Assembly: GCF_000407165.1 (NCBI RefSeq)
Contig: NZ_KE136479.1
Coordinates: 1 to 64,000 of the forward strand
Direction: 5' to 3'
Origin: Enterococcus haemoperoxidus ATCC BAA-382
Lineage (GTDB): Bacteria > Bacillota > Bacilli > Lactobacillales > Enterococcaceae
Length of the DNA stretch: 64,000 nt
The notes under the pieces are model-generated. The model ran no database searches and was not told where the DNA came from. It saw nothing but the letters and a program-made list of their open reading frames with translations. Made by a program: the position numbers and the translations under genes. This document shows, in pieces, positions 1 through 12,424 of this stretch; positions within the stretch are counted from its first letter, which is position 1, and each line of letters begins with the position of its first letter.

Positions 1-2247
<2,247 letters not shown>

Positions 2248-2345
2248 AAGAAACGAAATAAAAAAGTTTTTCGGACTGTTTGATTACATTACTTCAATCC
2301 AGTTTTGAGTGAATAATCACTCAATTGAATAGCAACAACACCCAG

Positions 2346-2461
2346 TGTGGTGGCGATAGCGAGAAGGATACACCTGTTCCCATGCCGAACACAGAAGTTA
2401 AGCTTCTTAGCGCCGATTGTAGTGAAGGGTTTCCCTTTGTGAGAGTAGGACGTCGCCACGC
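2346..2461 (+). rRNA. rrf: 5S ribosomal RNA
   Basis: A 116-nt 5S rRNA starting TGTGGTGGCGATAGCGAGAA and containing the conserved CATGCCGAACACAGAAGTTA block. It lies about 100 nt after the 23S gene and about 15 nt before the first tRNA, the usual rrn layout. Confidence 0.97.
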
Positions 2462-2475
2462 TAAAGTGTTGTCTT

Positions 2476-2548
2476 GGAGGTTTAGCTCAGCTGGGAGAGC
2501 ACCTGCCTTACAAGCAGGGGGTCGGCGGTTCGATCCCGTCAACCTCCA
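2476..2548 (+). tRNA. tRNA-Val (TAC)
   Basis: 73-nt cloverleaf; anticodon loop CTTACAA. First gene of the array; 3' CCA is not encoded. Confidence 0.96.
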
Positions 2549-2554
2549 TTTTTT

Positions 2555-2627
2555 GAGCCGTTAGCTCAGTTGGTAGAGCATCTGACTTTTAATCAGAGGG
2601 TCGCAGGTTCGAGCCCTGCACGGCTCA
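2555..2627 (+). tRNA. tRNA-Lys (TTT)
   Basis: 73-nt cloverleaf; anticodon loop CTTTTAA, acceptor arms GAGCCGT and ACGGCTC. No encoded CCA. Confidence 0.96.
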
Positions 2628-2639
2628 TAGGAATATTTT

Positions 2640-2721
2640 GCGGGTGTGGCGGAATTGGCAGACGCACTAGATTTAGGATCTAGCGCCTTACGGCGTGGGG
2701 GTTCAAGTCCCTTCACCCGCA
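2640..2721 (+). tRNA. tRNA-Leu (TAG)
   Basis: 82-nt class II tRNA with a long variable arm; anticodon loop TTTAGGA. Acceptor GCGGGTG pairs with CACCCGC. No encoded CCA. Confidence 0.95.
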
Positions 2722-2756
2722 TTTTTAGTCTCGTTTTATTACTAGGCGATTATAAC

Positions 2757-2829
2757 GCCGGCTTAGCTCAGTTGGTAGAGCATCTGATTTGTAATCAGAG
2801 GGTCGAGGGTTCAAATCCTTTAGCCGGCA
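2757..2829 (+). tRNA. tRNA-Thr (TGT)
   Basis: 73-nt cloverleaf; anticodon loop TTTGTAA. No encoded CCA. Confidence 0.95.
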
Positions 2830-2837
2830 TCCAGACT

Positions 2838-2909
2838 GCGGAAATAGCTCAGTGGTAGAGCACCACCTTGCCAAGGTGGGGGTCGCGGGTTCGAACCCCG
2901 TTTTCCGCT
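2838..2909 (+). tRNA. tRNA-Gly (GCC)
   Basis: 72-nt cloverleaf; anticodon loop TTGCCAA. No encoded CCA. Confidence 0.95.
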
Positions 2910-2923
2910 TAGCTTGTTCTTTC

Positions 2924-3009
2924 GCCGGGGTGGCGGAACTGGCAGACGCACAGGACTTAAAATCCTGCGGTGAGTGATCACCGTACCGGTTCGATTCCGG
3001 TCCTCGGCA
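2924..3009 (+). tRNA. tRNA-Leu (TAA)
   Basis: 86-nt class II tRNA; anticodon loop CTTAAAA and a long variable arm. No encoded CCA. Confidence 0.95.
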
Positions 3010-3019
3010 TAGAAATGTA

Positions 3020-3093
3020 GCACCCATAGCTCAACTGGATAGAGTGCTTGACTACGAATCAAGAGGTTAGGGGTTCGACTCCCTTTGGGTGCA
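3020..3093 (+). tRNA. tRNA-Arg (ACG)
   Basis: 74-nt cloverleaf; anticodon loop CTACGAA. Position 34 A is expected to be edited to inosine by TadA, from family knowledge. No encoded CCA. Confidence 0.95.
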
Positions 3094-3103
3094 TTTGTAA
3101 ATA

Positions 3104-3177
3104 CGGGAAGTAGCTCAGCTTGGTAGAGCACTTGGTTTGGGACCAAGGGGTCGCAGGTTCGAATCCTGTCTTCCCGA
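3104..3177 (+). tRNA. tRNA-Pro (TGG)
   Basis: 74-nt cloverleaf; anticodon loop TTTGGGA. No encoded CCA. Confidence 0.95.
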
Positions 3178-3187
3178 TTTATTTTGT

Positions 3188-3260
3188 GGGGCCTTAGCTC
3201 AGATGGGAGAGCGCCTGCTTTGCACGCAGGAGGTCAGCGGTTCGATCCCGCTAGGCTCCA
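3188..3260 (+). tRNA. tRNA-Ala (TGC)
   Basis: 73-nt cloverleaf; anticodon loop TTTGCAC. No encoded CCA. Confidence 0.95.
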
Positions 3261-3278
3261 TTAGTACTTTATTATTTT

Positions 3279-3352
3279 CGCGGTGTAGCTCAGCTGGCTA
3301 GAGCGTCCGGTTCATACCCGGGAGGTCGGGGGTTCGATCCCCTTCGCCGCGA
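3279..3352 (+). tRNA. tRNA-Met (CAT), probably elongator
   Basis: 74-nt cloverleaf; anticodon loop TTCATAC. The body resembles the elongator Met tRNA of Bacillus-type Firmicutes. It lacks the GTGGAGCAG D-arm of the initiators at 3685 and 4462. Confidence 0.85.
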
Positions 3353-3370
3353 TTACTTTTTAAGAGCCAA

Positions 3371-3444
3371 GGACCTTTAGCTCAGTTGGTTAGAGCAGAC
3401 GGCTCATAACCGTCCGGTCGTAGGTTCGAGTCCTACAAGGTCCA
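3371..3444 (+). tRNA. tRNA with CAT anticodon, probably tRNA-Ile2
   Basis: 74-nt cloverleaf; loop CTCATAA, acceptor GGACCTT. It resembles the Firmicute Ile2 tRNA, whose C34 is changed to lysidine by TilS so that it reads AUA. Assignment rests on recalled similarity; Met is the alternative. Confidence 0.75.
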
Positions 3445-3469
3445 TTGTAGTGACAATTTATTTTATTCC

Positions 3470-3559
3470 GGAGGATTACCCAAGTCCGGCTGAAGGGAAC
3501 GGTCTTGAAAACCGTCAGGCGGGTAAAACCGTGCAAGGGTTCGAATCCCTTATCCTCCT
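3470..3559 (+). tRNA. tRNA-Ser (TGA), copy 1
   Basis: 90-nt class II tRNA; anticodon loop CTTGAAA. Lies inside duplicated segment copy 1. Confidence 0.95.
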
Positions 3560-3561
3560 TT

Positions 3562-3680
3562 GTTGATAACCACAGTGTTTTAGCACTAATGCTTATCAAT
3601 ACTTGGCGAACATAGTGAGAGAAGTAACCTTACTAGGGATCACCAAGAATCATCACCTTTCTATAGTCAATAGACTATAA
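3562..3680 (+). other. Inter-tRNA spacer with three hairpins
   Basis: Three successive inverted repeats. The first has outer arms TTGATAA/TTATCAA (about 3563-3598). The second runs CTTGGCGA to TCACCAAG with inner AGTGAG/CTTACT (3602-3647). The third is TATAGTC-AATA-GACTATA (3662-3679). Other spacers in the array are mostly short and unstructured. Repeated exactly at about 4339-4457. Confidence 0.7.
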
Positions 3681-3684
3681 TTAT

Positions 3685-3758
<74 letters not shown>

Positions 3759-3806
3759 TTGCTTTTTAAAAGCATATGTAATATAGTGATGCAATACATT
3801 TATTTT

Positions 3807-3880
3807 GGTTTGGTAGTTCAGCTGGTTAGAATGCCTGCCTGTCACGCAGGAGGTCGCGGGTTCGAGTCCCGTCCAGACCG
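3807..3880 (+). tRNA. tRNA-Asp (GTC), copy 1
   Basis: 74-nt cloverleaf; anticodon loop CTGTCAC. Ends about 5 nt before duplicated segment copy 1 stops. Confidence 0.95.
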
Positions 3881-3892
3881 TTTTAAAGTATT

Positions 3893-3963
3893 GCGGGTGT
3901 AGTTTAGTGGTAAAACCACAGCCTTCCAAGCTGTTGTCGCGAGTTCGATTCTCGTCACCCGCT
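3893..3963 (+). tRNA. tRNA-Gly (TCC), copy 1
   Basis: 71-nt cloverleaf; anticodon loop CTTCCAA. The same gene occurs at 4762. Confidence 0.95.
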
Positions 3964-3967
3964 TTAT

Positions 3968-4041
<74 letters not shown>

Positions 4042-4059
4042 TTTTTAAATATTTTTCTT

Positions 4060-4147
4060 GGGGAAGTACTCAAGTGGCTGAAGAGGCGCCCCTGCTAAGG
4101 GTGTAGGTCGGGAAACCGGCGCGAGGGTTCAAATCCCTCCTTCTCCG
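4060..4147 (+). tRNA. tRNA-Ser (GCT)
   Basis: 88-nt class II tRNA; GCT anticodon within CCCCTGCTAAGGG, G discriminator. Present only in the first half of the duplicated set. Confidence 0.94.
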
Positions 4148-4156
4148 TTTCATAGC

Positions 4157-4228
4157 GGCCCGTTGGTCAAGCGGTTAAGACACCGCCCTTTCACGGCGGT
4201 ATCACGGGTTCGATTCCCGTACGGGTCA
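4157..4228 (+). tRNA. tRNA-Glu (TTC), copy 1
   Basis: 72-nt cloverleaf; anticodon loop CTTTCAC. The same gene occurs at 4931. Confidence 0.95.
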
Positions 4229-4246
4229 TGTTTTAATATTTATTCC

Positions 4247-4336
4247 GGAGGATTACCCAAGTCCGGCTGAAGGGAACGGTCTTGAAAACCGTCAGGCGGG
4301 TAAAACCGTGCAAGGGTTCGAATCCCTTATCCTCCT
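4247..4336 (+). tRNA. tRNA-Ser (TGA), copy 2
   Basis: Identical to the tRNA at 3470-3559. Confidence 0.95.
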
Positions 4337-4461
4337 TTGTTGATAACCACAGTGTTTTAGCACTAATGCTTATCAATACTTGGCGAACATAGTGAGAGAA
4401 GTAACCTTACTAGGGATCACCAAGAATCATCACCTTTCTATAGTCAATAGACTATAATTAT

Positions 4462-4535
<74 letters not shown>

Positions 4536-4583
4536 TTGCTTTTTAAAAGCATATGTAATATAGTGATGCAATACATTTATTTT

Positions 4584-4657
4584 GGTTTGGTAGTTCAGCT
4601 GGTTAGAATGCCTGCCTGTCACGCAGGAGGTCGCGGGTTCGAGTCCCGTCCAGACCG
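4584..4657 (+). tRNA. tRNA-Asp (GTC), copy 2
   Basis: Identical to the tRNA at 3807-3880. Confidence 0.95.
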
Positions 4658-4671
4658 TTTTATTAGTTTTT

Positions 4672-4744
4672 GGCGCAGTAGCTCAGTTGGTAGAGCAACG
4701 GATTGAAGCTCCGTGTGTCGGCAGTTCGATTCTGTCTTGCGCCA
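4672..4744 (+). tRNA. tRNA-Phe (GAA)
   Basis: 73-nt cloverleaf; stem ACGGA/TCCGT around loop TTGAAGC. The body matches Firmicute Phe tRNAs (GTGTGTCGGC variable/T region). Position 37 is G rather than the usual A. Confidence 0.88.
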
Positions 4745-4761
4745 TTTGAAAGAAGAAACAT

Positions 4762-4832
4762 GCGGGTGTAGTTTAGTGGTAAAACCACAGCCTTCCAAGC
4801 TGTTGTCGCGAGTTCGATTCTCGTCACCCGCT
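4762..4832 (+). tRNA. tRNA-Gly (TCC), copy 2
   Basis: Same gene as at 3893-3963, with different flanks. Confidence 0.95.
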
Positions 4833-4844
4833 TTTTTTCTTTAA

Positions 4845-4918
<74 letters not shown>

Positions 4919-4930
4919 TAATTTTTAAAA

Positions 4931-5002
4931 GGCCCGTTGGTCAAGCGGTTAAGACACCGCCCTTTCACGGCGGTATCACGGGTTCGATTCCCGTACGGGT
5001 CA
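4931..5002 (+). tRNA. tRNA-Glu (TTC), copy 2
   Basis: Same gene as at 4157-4228; last tRNA of the array, followed by a terminator. Confidence 0.95.
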
Positions 5003-5010
5003 TGCTTTGA

Positions 5011-5041
5011 AAACATTTAGCTATGTGCTGAATGTTTTTTT
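5011..5041 (+). terminator. Terminator of the rrn-tRNA operon
   Basis: Hairpin AACATTTAG/CTGAATGTT (one G-T pair) followed directly by a run of seven T, 9 nt after the last tRNA. Confidence 0.85.
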
Positions 5042-5062
5042 ATTATTTTTAAAACAAATTTA

Positions 5063-5100
5063 ATGAAAACGTTGACAATGCTATTATAATAGGGTATTCT
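5063..5100 (+). promoter_or_regulatory. bgl promoter overlapped by a cre site
   Basis: TTGACA at 5072-5077, then 17 nt, then TATTCT at 5095-5100. The 15 bases at 5063-5077 (ATGAAAACGTTGACA) fit the CcpA consensus WTGNAANCGNWNNCW at every fixed position, and cover the -35 box. CcpA with HPr-Ser-P would therefore be expected to block the operon when preferred sugars are present (inference). Confidence 0.8.
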
Positions 5101-5127
5101 ATGCTTGTACACAACAAGTAAATAGAT

Positions 5128-5158
5128 GGATAGTGATTGTTTAAATACAAGCTAAACC
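5128..5158 (+). promoter_or_regulatory. RAT 1: BglG-type antiterminator binding site
   Basis: A 31-nt imperfect inverted repeat opening GGATAGTGATTG and closing CAAGCTAAACC, the layout of ribonucleic antiterminator sites. Its 3' end AAACC is shared with the next terminator hairpin, so the two structures exclude each other. Confidence 0.85.
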
Positions 5159-5217
5159 TAATTTTTCCAATGAGGAAGATATTCTTCTTTTTTGGAAAGG
5201 TTGGGTTTTTCTTTTTT
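5154..5217 (+). terminator. Leader terminator controlled by RAT 1
   Basis: The arm AACCTAATTTTTCCAA pairs with TTGGAAAGGTTGGGTT (G-T pairs allowed), followed by a T-rich run. The 5' arm overlaps RAT 1. Unphosphorylated dimeric antiterminator protein would stabilise RAT and allow read-through. Confidence 0.85.
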
Positions 5218-5256
5218 ACAATTAAAGGGGATAAGCGTGAAGAAGGGAGCGAAAAA

Positions 5257-6096
5257 ATGGTTATTCAAAAAATTTTGAATAATAATGTTGTGATTACGTT
5301 GGATACAAATGAGCAGGAACAAATCGTGATGGGACGTGGTATTGCTTTTAAAAGAAAAATAGGTGATTTTATTCCAGAAGAACAAGTTGATCAAGTATTT
5401 CGGCTAGCAAACCAGGATACTTCTTTGAAATTCCAAGAGTTATTGGAAGAATTACCCTTAGAAGTAATGCAATTATCAGATGAAATTATAACATATGCTA
5501 AGACCAAACTGGGTAGACGACTAAATGATACAATCTTTATTTCTCTAACAGATCACCTTCATACGGCTTTAGAGCGTATGAGACAAGGAATTGAAGTGAA
5601 GAACTTTCTATTATGGGATATTAAGCGTTTTTTTTCAGATGAATACATCATTGGGAATAAGGCTGTCGAGATGGTTAAAGAGAAGTTTGATGTGCAACTA
5701 CCAGAAGATGAGGCAGGATTTATTGCTTTACATATAGTCAATGCCGAAATGGATGAAGAAGTTGGAAATGTTTATGAACTAACAAAAATTATGCAAGAAA
5801 TTACGAATATTGTGAAATATCATTTTAAAATTACTTTTAATGAAGACTCGGTCTATTTTTATCGTTTTAGTACTCATTTAAAATTTTTTGCTTATCGTTT
5901 ATTAAATCATAAAGAATTACATGATGAAGATGATGGGGAACTATATGAAGTAATTAAAAAAAAGTATCGTAATGCCTACAATTGTGTGAATAAAATTTCT
6001 AAATTCTTAACTGAAGGCTATGACTATACTATTTCTAAAGAAGAGAAAATGTATCTGATTATTCACATTGCAAGAGTTATACAGACAAATGGTTAA
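5257..6096 (+). CDS. bglG: BglG/LicT-family transcription antiterminator
   Basis: 279 aa. The ATG at 5257 is chosen over an in-frame upstream start at 5137 because it follows GAAGGGAG and gives the family's usual N-terminus (MVIQKILNNNVV), and because the upstream start lies inside the RAT. An N-terminal RNA-binding domain (about 1-60) precedes two PTS-regulation domains. PRD histidines are visible in TDHLHTALERM, FIALHIVNAEM, RFSTHLKF and LIIHIARV. The family binds RAT RNA and blocks terminators. Phosphorylation by the cognate EII inactivates it when sugar is absent, while HPr phosphorylation activates it. It lies upstream of the EII gene and should autoregulate through RAT 1 and act at RAT 2. 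Confidence 0.93.
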   Translation: MVIQKILNNNVVITLDTNEQEQIVMGRGIAFKRKIGDFIPEEQVDQVFRLANQDTSLKFQELLEELPLEVMQLSDEIITYAKTKLGRRLNDTIFISLTDHLHTALERMRQGIEVKNFLLWDIKRFFSDEYIIGNKAVEMVKEKFDVQLPEDEAGFIALHIVNAEMDEEVGNVYELTKIMQEITNIVKYHFKITFNEDSVYFYRFSTHLKFFAYRLLNHKELHDEDDGELYEVIKKKYRNAYNCVNKISKFLTEGYDYTISKEEKMYLIIHIARVIQTNG

Positions 6097-6177
6097 CAAG
6101 ATTATCAAATCTAAGTATAGATTAGTAATGGAACGAAAGGTGGGGAGAAGAGTGGGAACCGCAAAGCAAGACCCCTT

Positions 6178-6202
6178 GGATAGTGACATTAAGTTGGCTA
6201 AA

Positions 6203-6204
<2 letters not shown>
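6178..6204 (+). promoter_or_regulatory. RAT 2, between bglG and bglP
   Basis: A 27-nt RAT-like element sharing GGATAGTGA at the 5' end and GCTAAACC at the 3' end with RAT 1. No T-run terminator follows. Its 3' CC instead overlaps a hairpin that covers the bglP Shine-Dalgarno sequence. Confidence 0.65.
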
Positions 6205-8153
<1,949 letters not shown>

Positions 8154-8162
8154 AAATAATAG

Positions 8163-9665
<1,503 letters not shown>

Positions 9666-9681
9666 AATAGGGGGCTATCAA

Positions 9682-10503
9682 ATGAAAAAAGTAGTAAAAC
9701 TGTTAGGGGTTTTAATGTTAGGGTTATTAGTAGTTTCAGGATGTGGTAATGGTAACGTCAAAAAAGATGATGCATCAACAGCAAAAAAAGCACCGGAAGA
9801 ATTGACATTGTACATTGTGCGTCATGGTAAAACAATGTTAAATACAACCGATCGAGTTCAAGGTTGGTCAGACGCAGTCTTAACGAAAGCTGGCGAAGAC
9901 GTTGTAACAGCTGCAGGAGTTGGTTTAAAAGATATCGAATTCCAAAATGCTTATAGTAGTGATAGTGGTCGTGCAATTCAGACAGCAAATTTGATTGTAA
10001 AAGAAAACGAAAAATCATCTGATCTAAAAGTCATCACAGATGAGCGTTTAAGAGAATTTAATTTTGGAACTTACGAAGGCGATTTAAATCATACCATGTG
10101 GCAAGATATTGCGGATGATCAAGGCGTTACATTAGAAGAGTTTATGAAAAATATGACACCAGAATCATTTGCGAATAGCGTTGCTAAGTTAGATGCTAAA
10201 AATGTAGAAGAAGCTAAAGTCAATTGGCCAGCTGAAGATTACAAGACAATCACGACTCGACTTAAAGCAGGTCTTGATGATATCGTTGAAAAAGAAATGA
10301 AAAACGAAGGTTCTGGCAATGTCTTGATTGCTTCACACGGATTGAGCATTTCTGCTTTACTCGCTACATTATTTGATGACTATAAGATTCCAGAAGGCGG
10401 TTTAAAAAACGCCAGTGTTTGTACTGTAAAATATAAAGATGGGAAATACACGTTAGATAAGATCAATGATCTAAGTTATGTTGAAGCAGGGCAAAAAAAA
10501 TAA
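9682..10503 (+). CDS. Histidine phosphatase family lipoprotein
   Basis: 273 aa. The signal peptide ends in lipobox VVSGC, with lipid-modified Cys21, so the mature protein should be on the outer face of the membrane. The catalytic domain starts at about residue 41 with LYIVRHGKT (Arg47, His48, Gly49). A second catalytic His is at about 219 in IASHGLS, and RLREFNFGTYEG is also typical of the phosphoglycerate-mutase-like superfamily. It lies 16 nt after bglA with its own GGGGG site and ends at a terminator, so it is the last gene of the bgl operon. Substrate unknown; a surface phosphatase of sugar or nucleotide phosphates is possible. Confidence 0.85.
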   Translation: MKKVVKLLGVLMLGLLVVSGCGNGNVKKDDASTAKKAPEELTLYIVRHGKTMLNTTDRVQGWSDAVLTKAGEDVVTAAGVGLKDIEFQNAYSSDSGRAIQTANLIVKENEKSSDLKVITDERLREFNFGTYEGDLNHTMWQDIADDQGVTLEEFMKNMTPESFANSVAKLDAKNVEEAKVNWPAEDYKTITTRLKAGLDDIVEKEMKNEGSGNVLIASHGLSISALLATLFDDYKIPEGGLKNASVCTVKYKDGKYTLDKINDLSYVEAGQKK

Positions 10504-10537
10504 ACCAGAAACAGACAACTTCAACTTCATTTAAGCA

Positions 10538-10574
10538 AAAATTCGATCAAAGAAACATTTTTGATCGAATTTTG
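10538..10574 (+). terminator. Terminator of the bgl operon
   Basis: Perfect arms AATTCGATCAAA/TTTGATCGAATT followed by TTG; 35 nt after the phosphatase stop. Confidence 0.8.
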
Positions 10575-10614
10575 TGTATAATAAGAACAAAAAGAAGGAA
10601 AAGGGATAAAAATT

Positions 10615-11376
10615 ATGGTGACTATTACAAATTTTCGTGATATCGGTGGTATTAAAAATAAAGCTGGCAAGGAAATTAAAAAAGATGTTTTTTTAAGATC
10701 AGGAGAGCTATCTAATTTAACAAAAGATGACGAACAGCGATTAGAAACAATCTATCGTTTAGGCAAAATCATTGATTTAAGAAGTGAAGCTGAAGTTGGA
10801 GAAAGGCCAGATATGTCTGTTCCTAAAGCAGAATACATCCATATTGATATTTTGGAAGATATCAAAGATGAAGGCGCGTCGATCGAAGATTTTGTTAAAA
10901 TCGGATCTCCTGAGAAATCAGCCGCTTATATGGAAAAACTTTATGCTGATATTGCTTTAAATACGACATCACAAAAAGGCTACAATAAGTTTTTTGAAGA
11001 AATTTTAGCGTTACCACAAGAAGAAAGTATATTATTCCACTGCTTTGCAGGAAAAGATCGTACAGGAATTGCTGCATTATTAGTTTTAGAAACATTGGAT
11101 GTACCAAGAGAAGCTATTTATACAGATTATCTGTTAACAAATAATTTAAGAAAAAAAGAAAATGCACAGATTTTAGAACAAGCTAAAAAAGCCCAGTTAG
11201 AAGAAGCAAATTTAGAAGCGTTACATGTTGCTTTAAATGTAGATAGTAGCTATCTAGATAATTTTTATCAGACCGTTGAAAAGCAGTATGGAGACGTCTC
11301 TGCTTATTTAAAACAAGCAATTGGCATCGATAAAGGAACAAAAGAAGTATTGAACCATCGCTTTGTTTTAGATTAA
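10615..11376 (+). CDS. Tyrosine/serine protein phosphatase family protein
   Basis: 253 aa, start ATG after AAAGGGAT. The CX5R P-loop is HCFAGKDRTG, with nucleophile Cys143 and Arg149. The N-terminal FRDIGG and LRSGELS elements match the bacterial tyrosine phosphatase group that includes Mycobacterium PtpB and Listeria LipA. No signal peptide, so cytoplasmic. Members act on phosphotyrosine proteins or phosphoinositides; the substrate here cannot be read from sequence. The deaminase gene starts 26 nt after it, so the two are probably co-transcribed. Confidence 0.88.
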   Translation: MVTITNFRDIGGIKNKAGKEIKKDVFLRSGELSNLTKDDEQRLETIYRLGKIIDLRSEAEVGERPDMSVPKAEYIHIDILEDIKDEGASIEDFVKIGSPEKSAAYMEKLYADIALNTTSQKGYNKFFEEILALPQEESILFHCFAGKDRTGIAALLVLETLDVPREAIYTDYLLTNNLRKKENAQILEQAKKAQLEEANLEALHVALNVDSSYLDNFYQTVEKQYGDVSAYLKQAIGIDKGTKEVLNHRFVLD

Positions 11377-11402
11377 AACGTATGAGAGGTGAGGAATCAG
11401 TT

Positions 11403-11885
11403 ATGACGAAAAATCAACATATTAAACTATTGAATCGCTGTATTGAAATTTCTCAAAAAGCTCGTGAACATGGCAATACGCCTTTTGGGGCTTTATTGGC
11501 CGATAAGGAAGGGAATATTCTTTTAGAGCAGGAAAATATCGAAATGACAGAAAATATCTGTACAGGACATGCGGAGACGACCTTAGCGGCAAGAGCTTCA
11601 CAAAAATATAGCAAAGAATTTTTATGGGAGTGCTCGTTGTATACTACAGCAGAGCCATGTGCGATGTGTACTGGAACGATATACTGGGGAAATATTGGAA
11701 CCATCGTATATGCAATGACTGAAAAACGTTTACTAGAACTAACTGGTGATAACGAACAAAATCCAACTTTTGACCTCCCTTCAAAAGAAATATTGCGTCA
11801 TGGTCAAAAAAATATTCAAGTAATTGGCCCGTTTCCTGAAATTGAGCAAGCGGCAGCCGCTGTTCATGAAGGCTATTGGGGTTAA
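11403..11885 (+). CDS. Nucleoside/nucleobase deaminase, CMP/dCMP-type zinc fold
   Basis: 160 aa. The ATG at 11403 lies 8 nt after GAGGTGAGG; the upstream ATG at 11382 has no site. Zinc and catalytic motifs are HAE at 56-58 and PCxxC at 85-89 (EPCAMC). Length and N-terminus resemble guanine or cytosine deaminases of the TadA-like branch rather than TadA itself. It hydrolytically removes an amino group from a base or nucleoside. Substrate unresolved; guanine is plausible. Confidence 0.82.
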   Translation: MTKNQHIKLLNRCIEISQKAREHGNTPFGALLADKEGNILLEQENIEMTENICTGHAETTLAARASQKYSKEFLWECSLYTTAEPCAMCTGTIYWGNIGTIVYAMTEKRLLELTGDNEQNPTFDLPSKEILRHGQKNIQVIGPFPEIEQAAAAVHEGYWG

Positions 11886-11916
11886 TAAAAAAATTCCATT
11901 GTGAAAATAGTTATAG

Positions 11917-11955
11917 GGTGTGGGTCAAAACTGAATATCAGTATTGATCCGCACC
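11917..11955. repeat. Intergenic hairpin
   Basis: Inverted repeat GGTGTGGGTC/GATCCGCACC with inner ACTGA/TCAGT and almost no loop. Weak T-run, so either an inefficient terminator for the deaminase transcript or one of the dispersed hairpins of this genome. Confidence 0.6.
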
Positions 11956-12084
11956 TCTACTTTAAATAATTCTATTTTAACTTAAATTAAAATGTCAGAA
12001 TTTTCAAAAATGTTATTGACTTATTGAAAACTTAAGGCAATAATAGATAAAATCACCTACAAAAAAAGGAGAGGTTATTAAAGT

Positions 12085-12402
12085 ATGATTATCAAACCAT
12101 CGCTGCCGCAAGAAATGACGATTTTTTTCGATGCAGAGAATCAACCAAATGAAAACGTCCAGATGGGTGTAGTTATTCTACAACCAGGAGAAAAAAGACC
12201 ATTAGATGGTTTTGCTAGACATGATCAAGATGAATATTCTTATGTAGTTGCTGGTGAAGCTCATACAATTTTAGAAGATGGACAAGATTTAGTTGGAAAA
12301 CCAGGTGATGCTCAGCTGATCGAAGCAGGTGAAGGACATATCAACTATAACGATGGGGACCAAGCGGCGGTTGTTGTTTGGATGTTAGTTGAACGCACGT
12401 AA
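12085..12402 (+). CDS. Small cupin-domain protein
   Basis: 105 aa, single conserved beta-barrel. Cupin-type motifs are visible: the first with HDQDEYSYVVAGEAH, the second around GEGHINYN. GGAGAGG lies 12 nt before the ATG. The cupin fold usually binds a metal through His and Glu and serves as a sugar, dioxygenase or regulatory domain. No specific function can be assigned. It sits 22 nt before an oligopeptide-binding lipoprotein, so it is likely in the same operon. Confidence 0.75.
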   Translation: MIIKPSLPQEMTIFFDAENQPNENVQMGVVILQPGEKRPLDGFARHDQDEYSYVVAGEAHTILEDGQDLVGKPGDAQLIEAGEGHINYNDGDQAAVVVWMLVERT

Positions 12403-12424
12403 AACAAACATAAGGGAGAAACGT

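Noticed and set aside
5137-5256. 40-codon N-terminal extension of BglG
   Set aside because: It would start inside RAT 1, run through the terminator, and is Phe/Lys-rich. The ATG at 5257 has the ribosome site and family N-terminus.
6097-6177. Possible terminator between bglG and RAT 2
   Set aside because: Only short AT-rich pairings (ATCTAAG-TATAGAT) without a T-run; not convincing.
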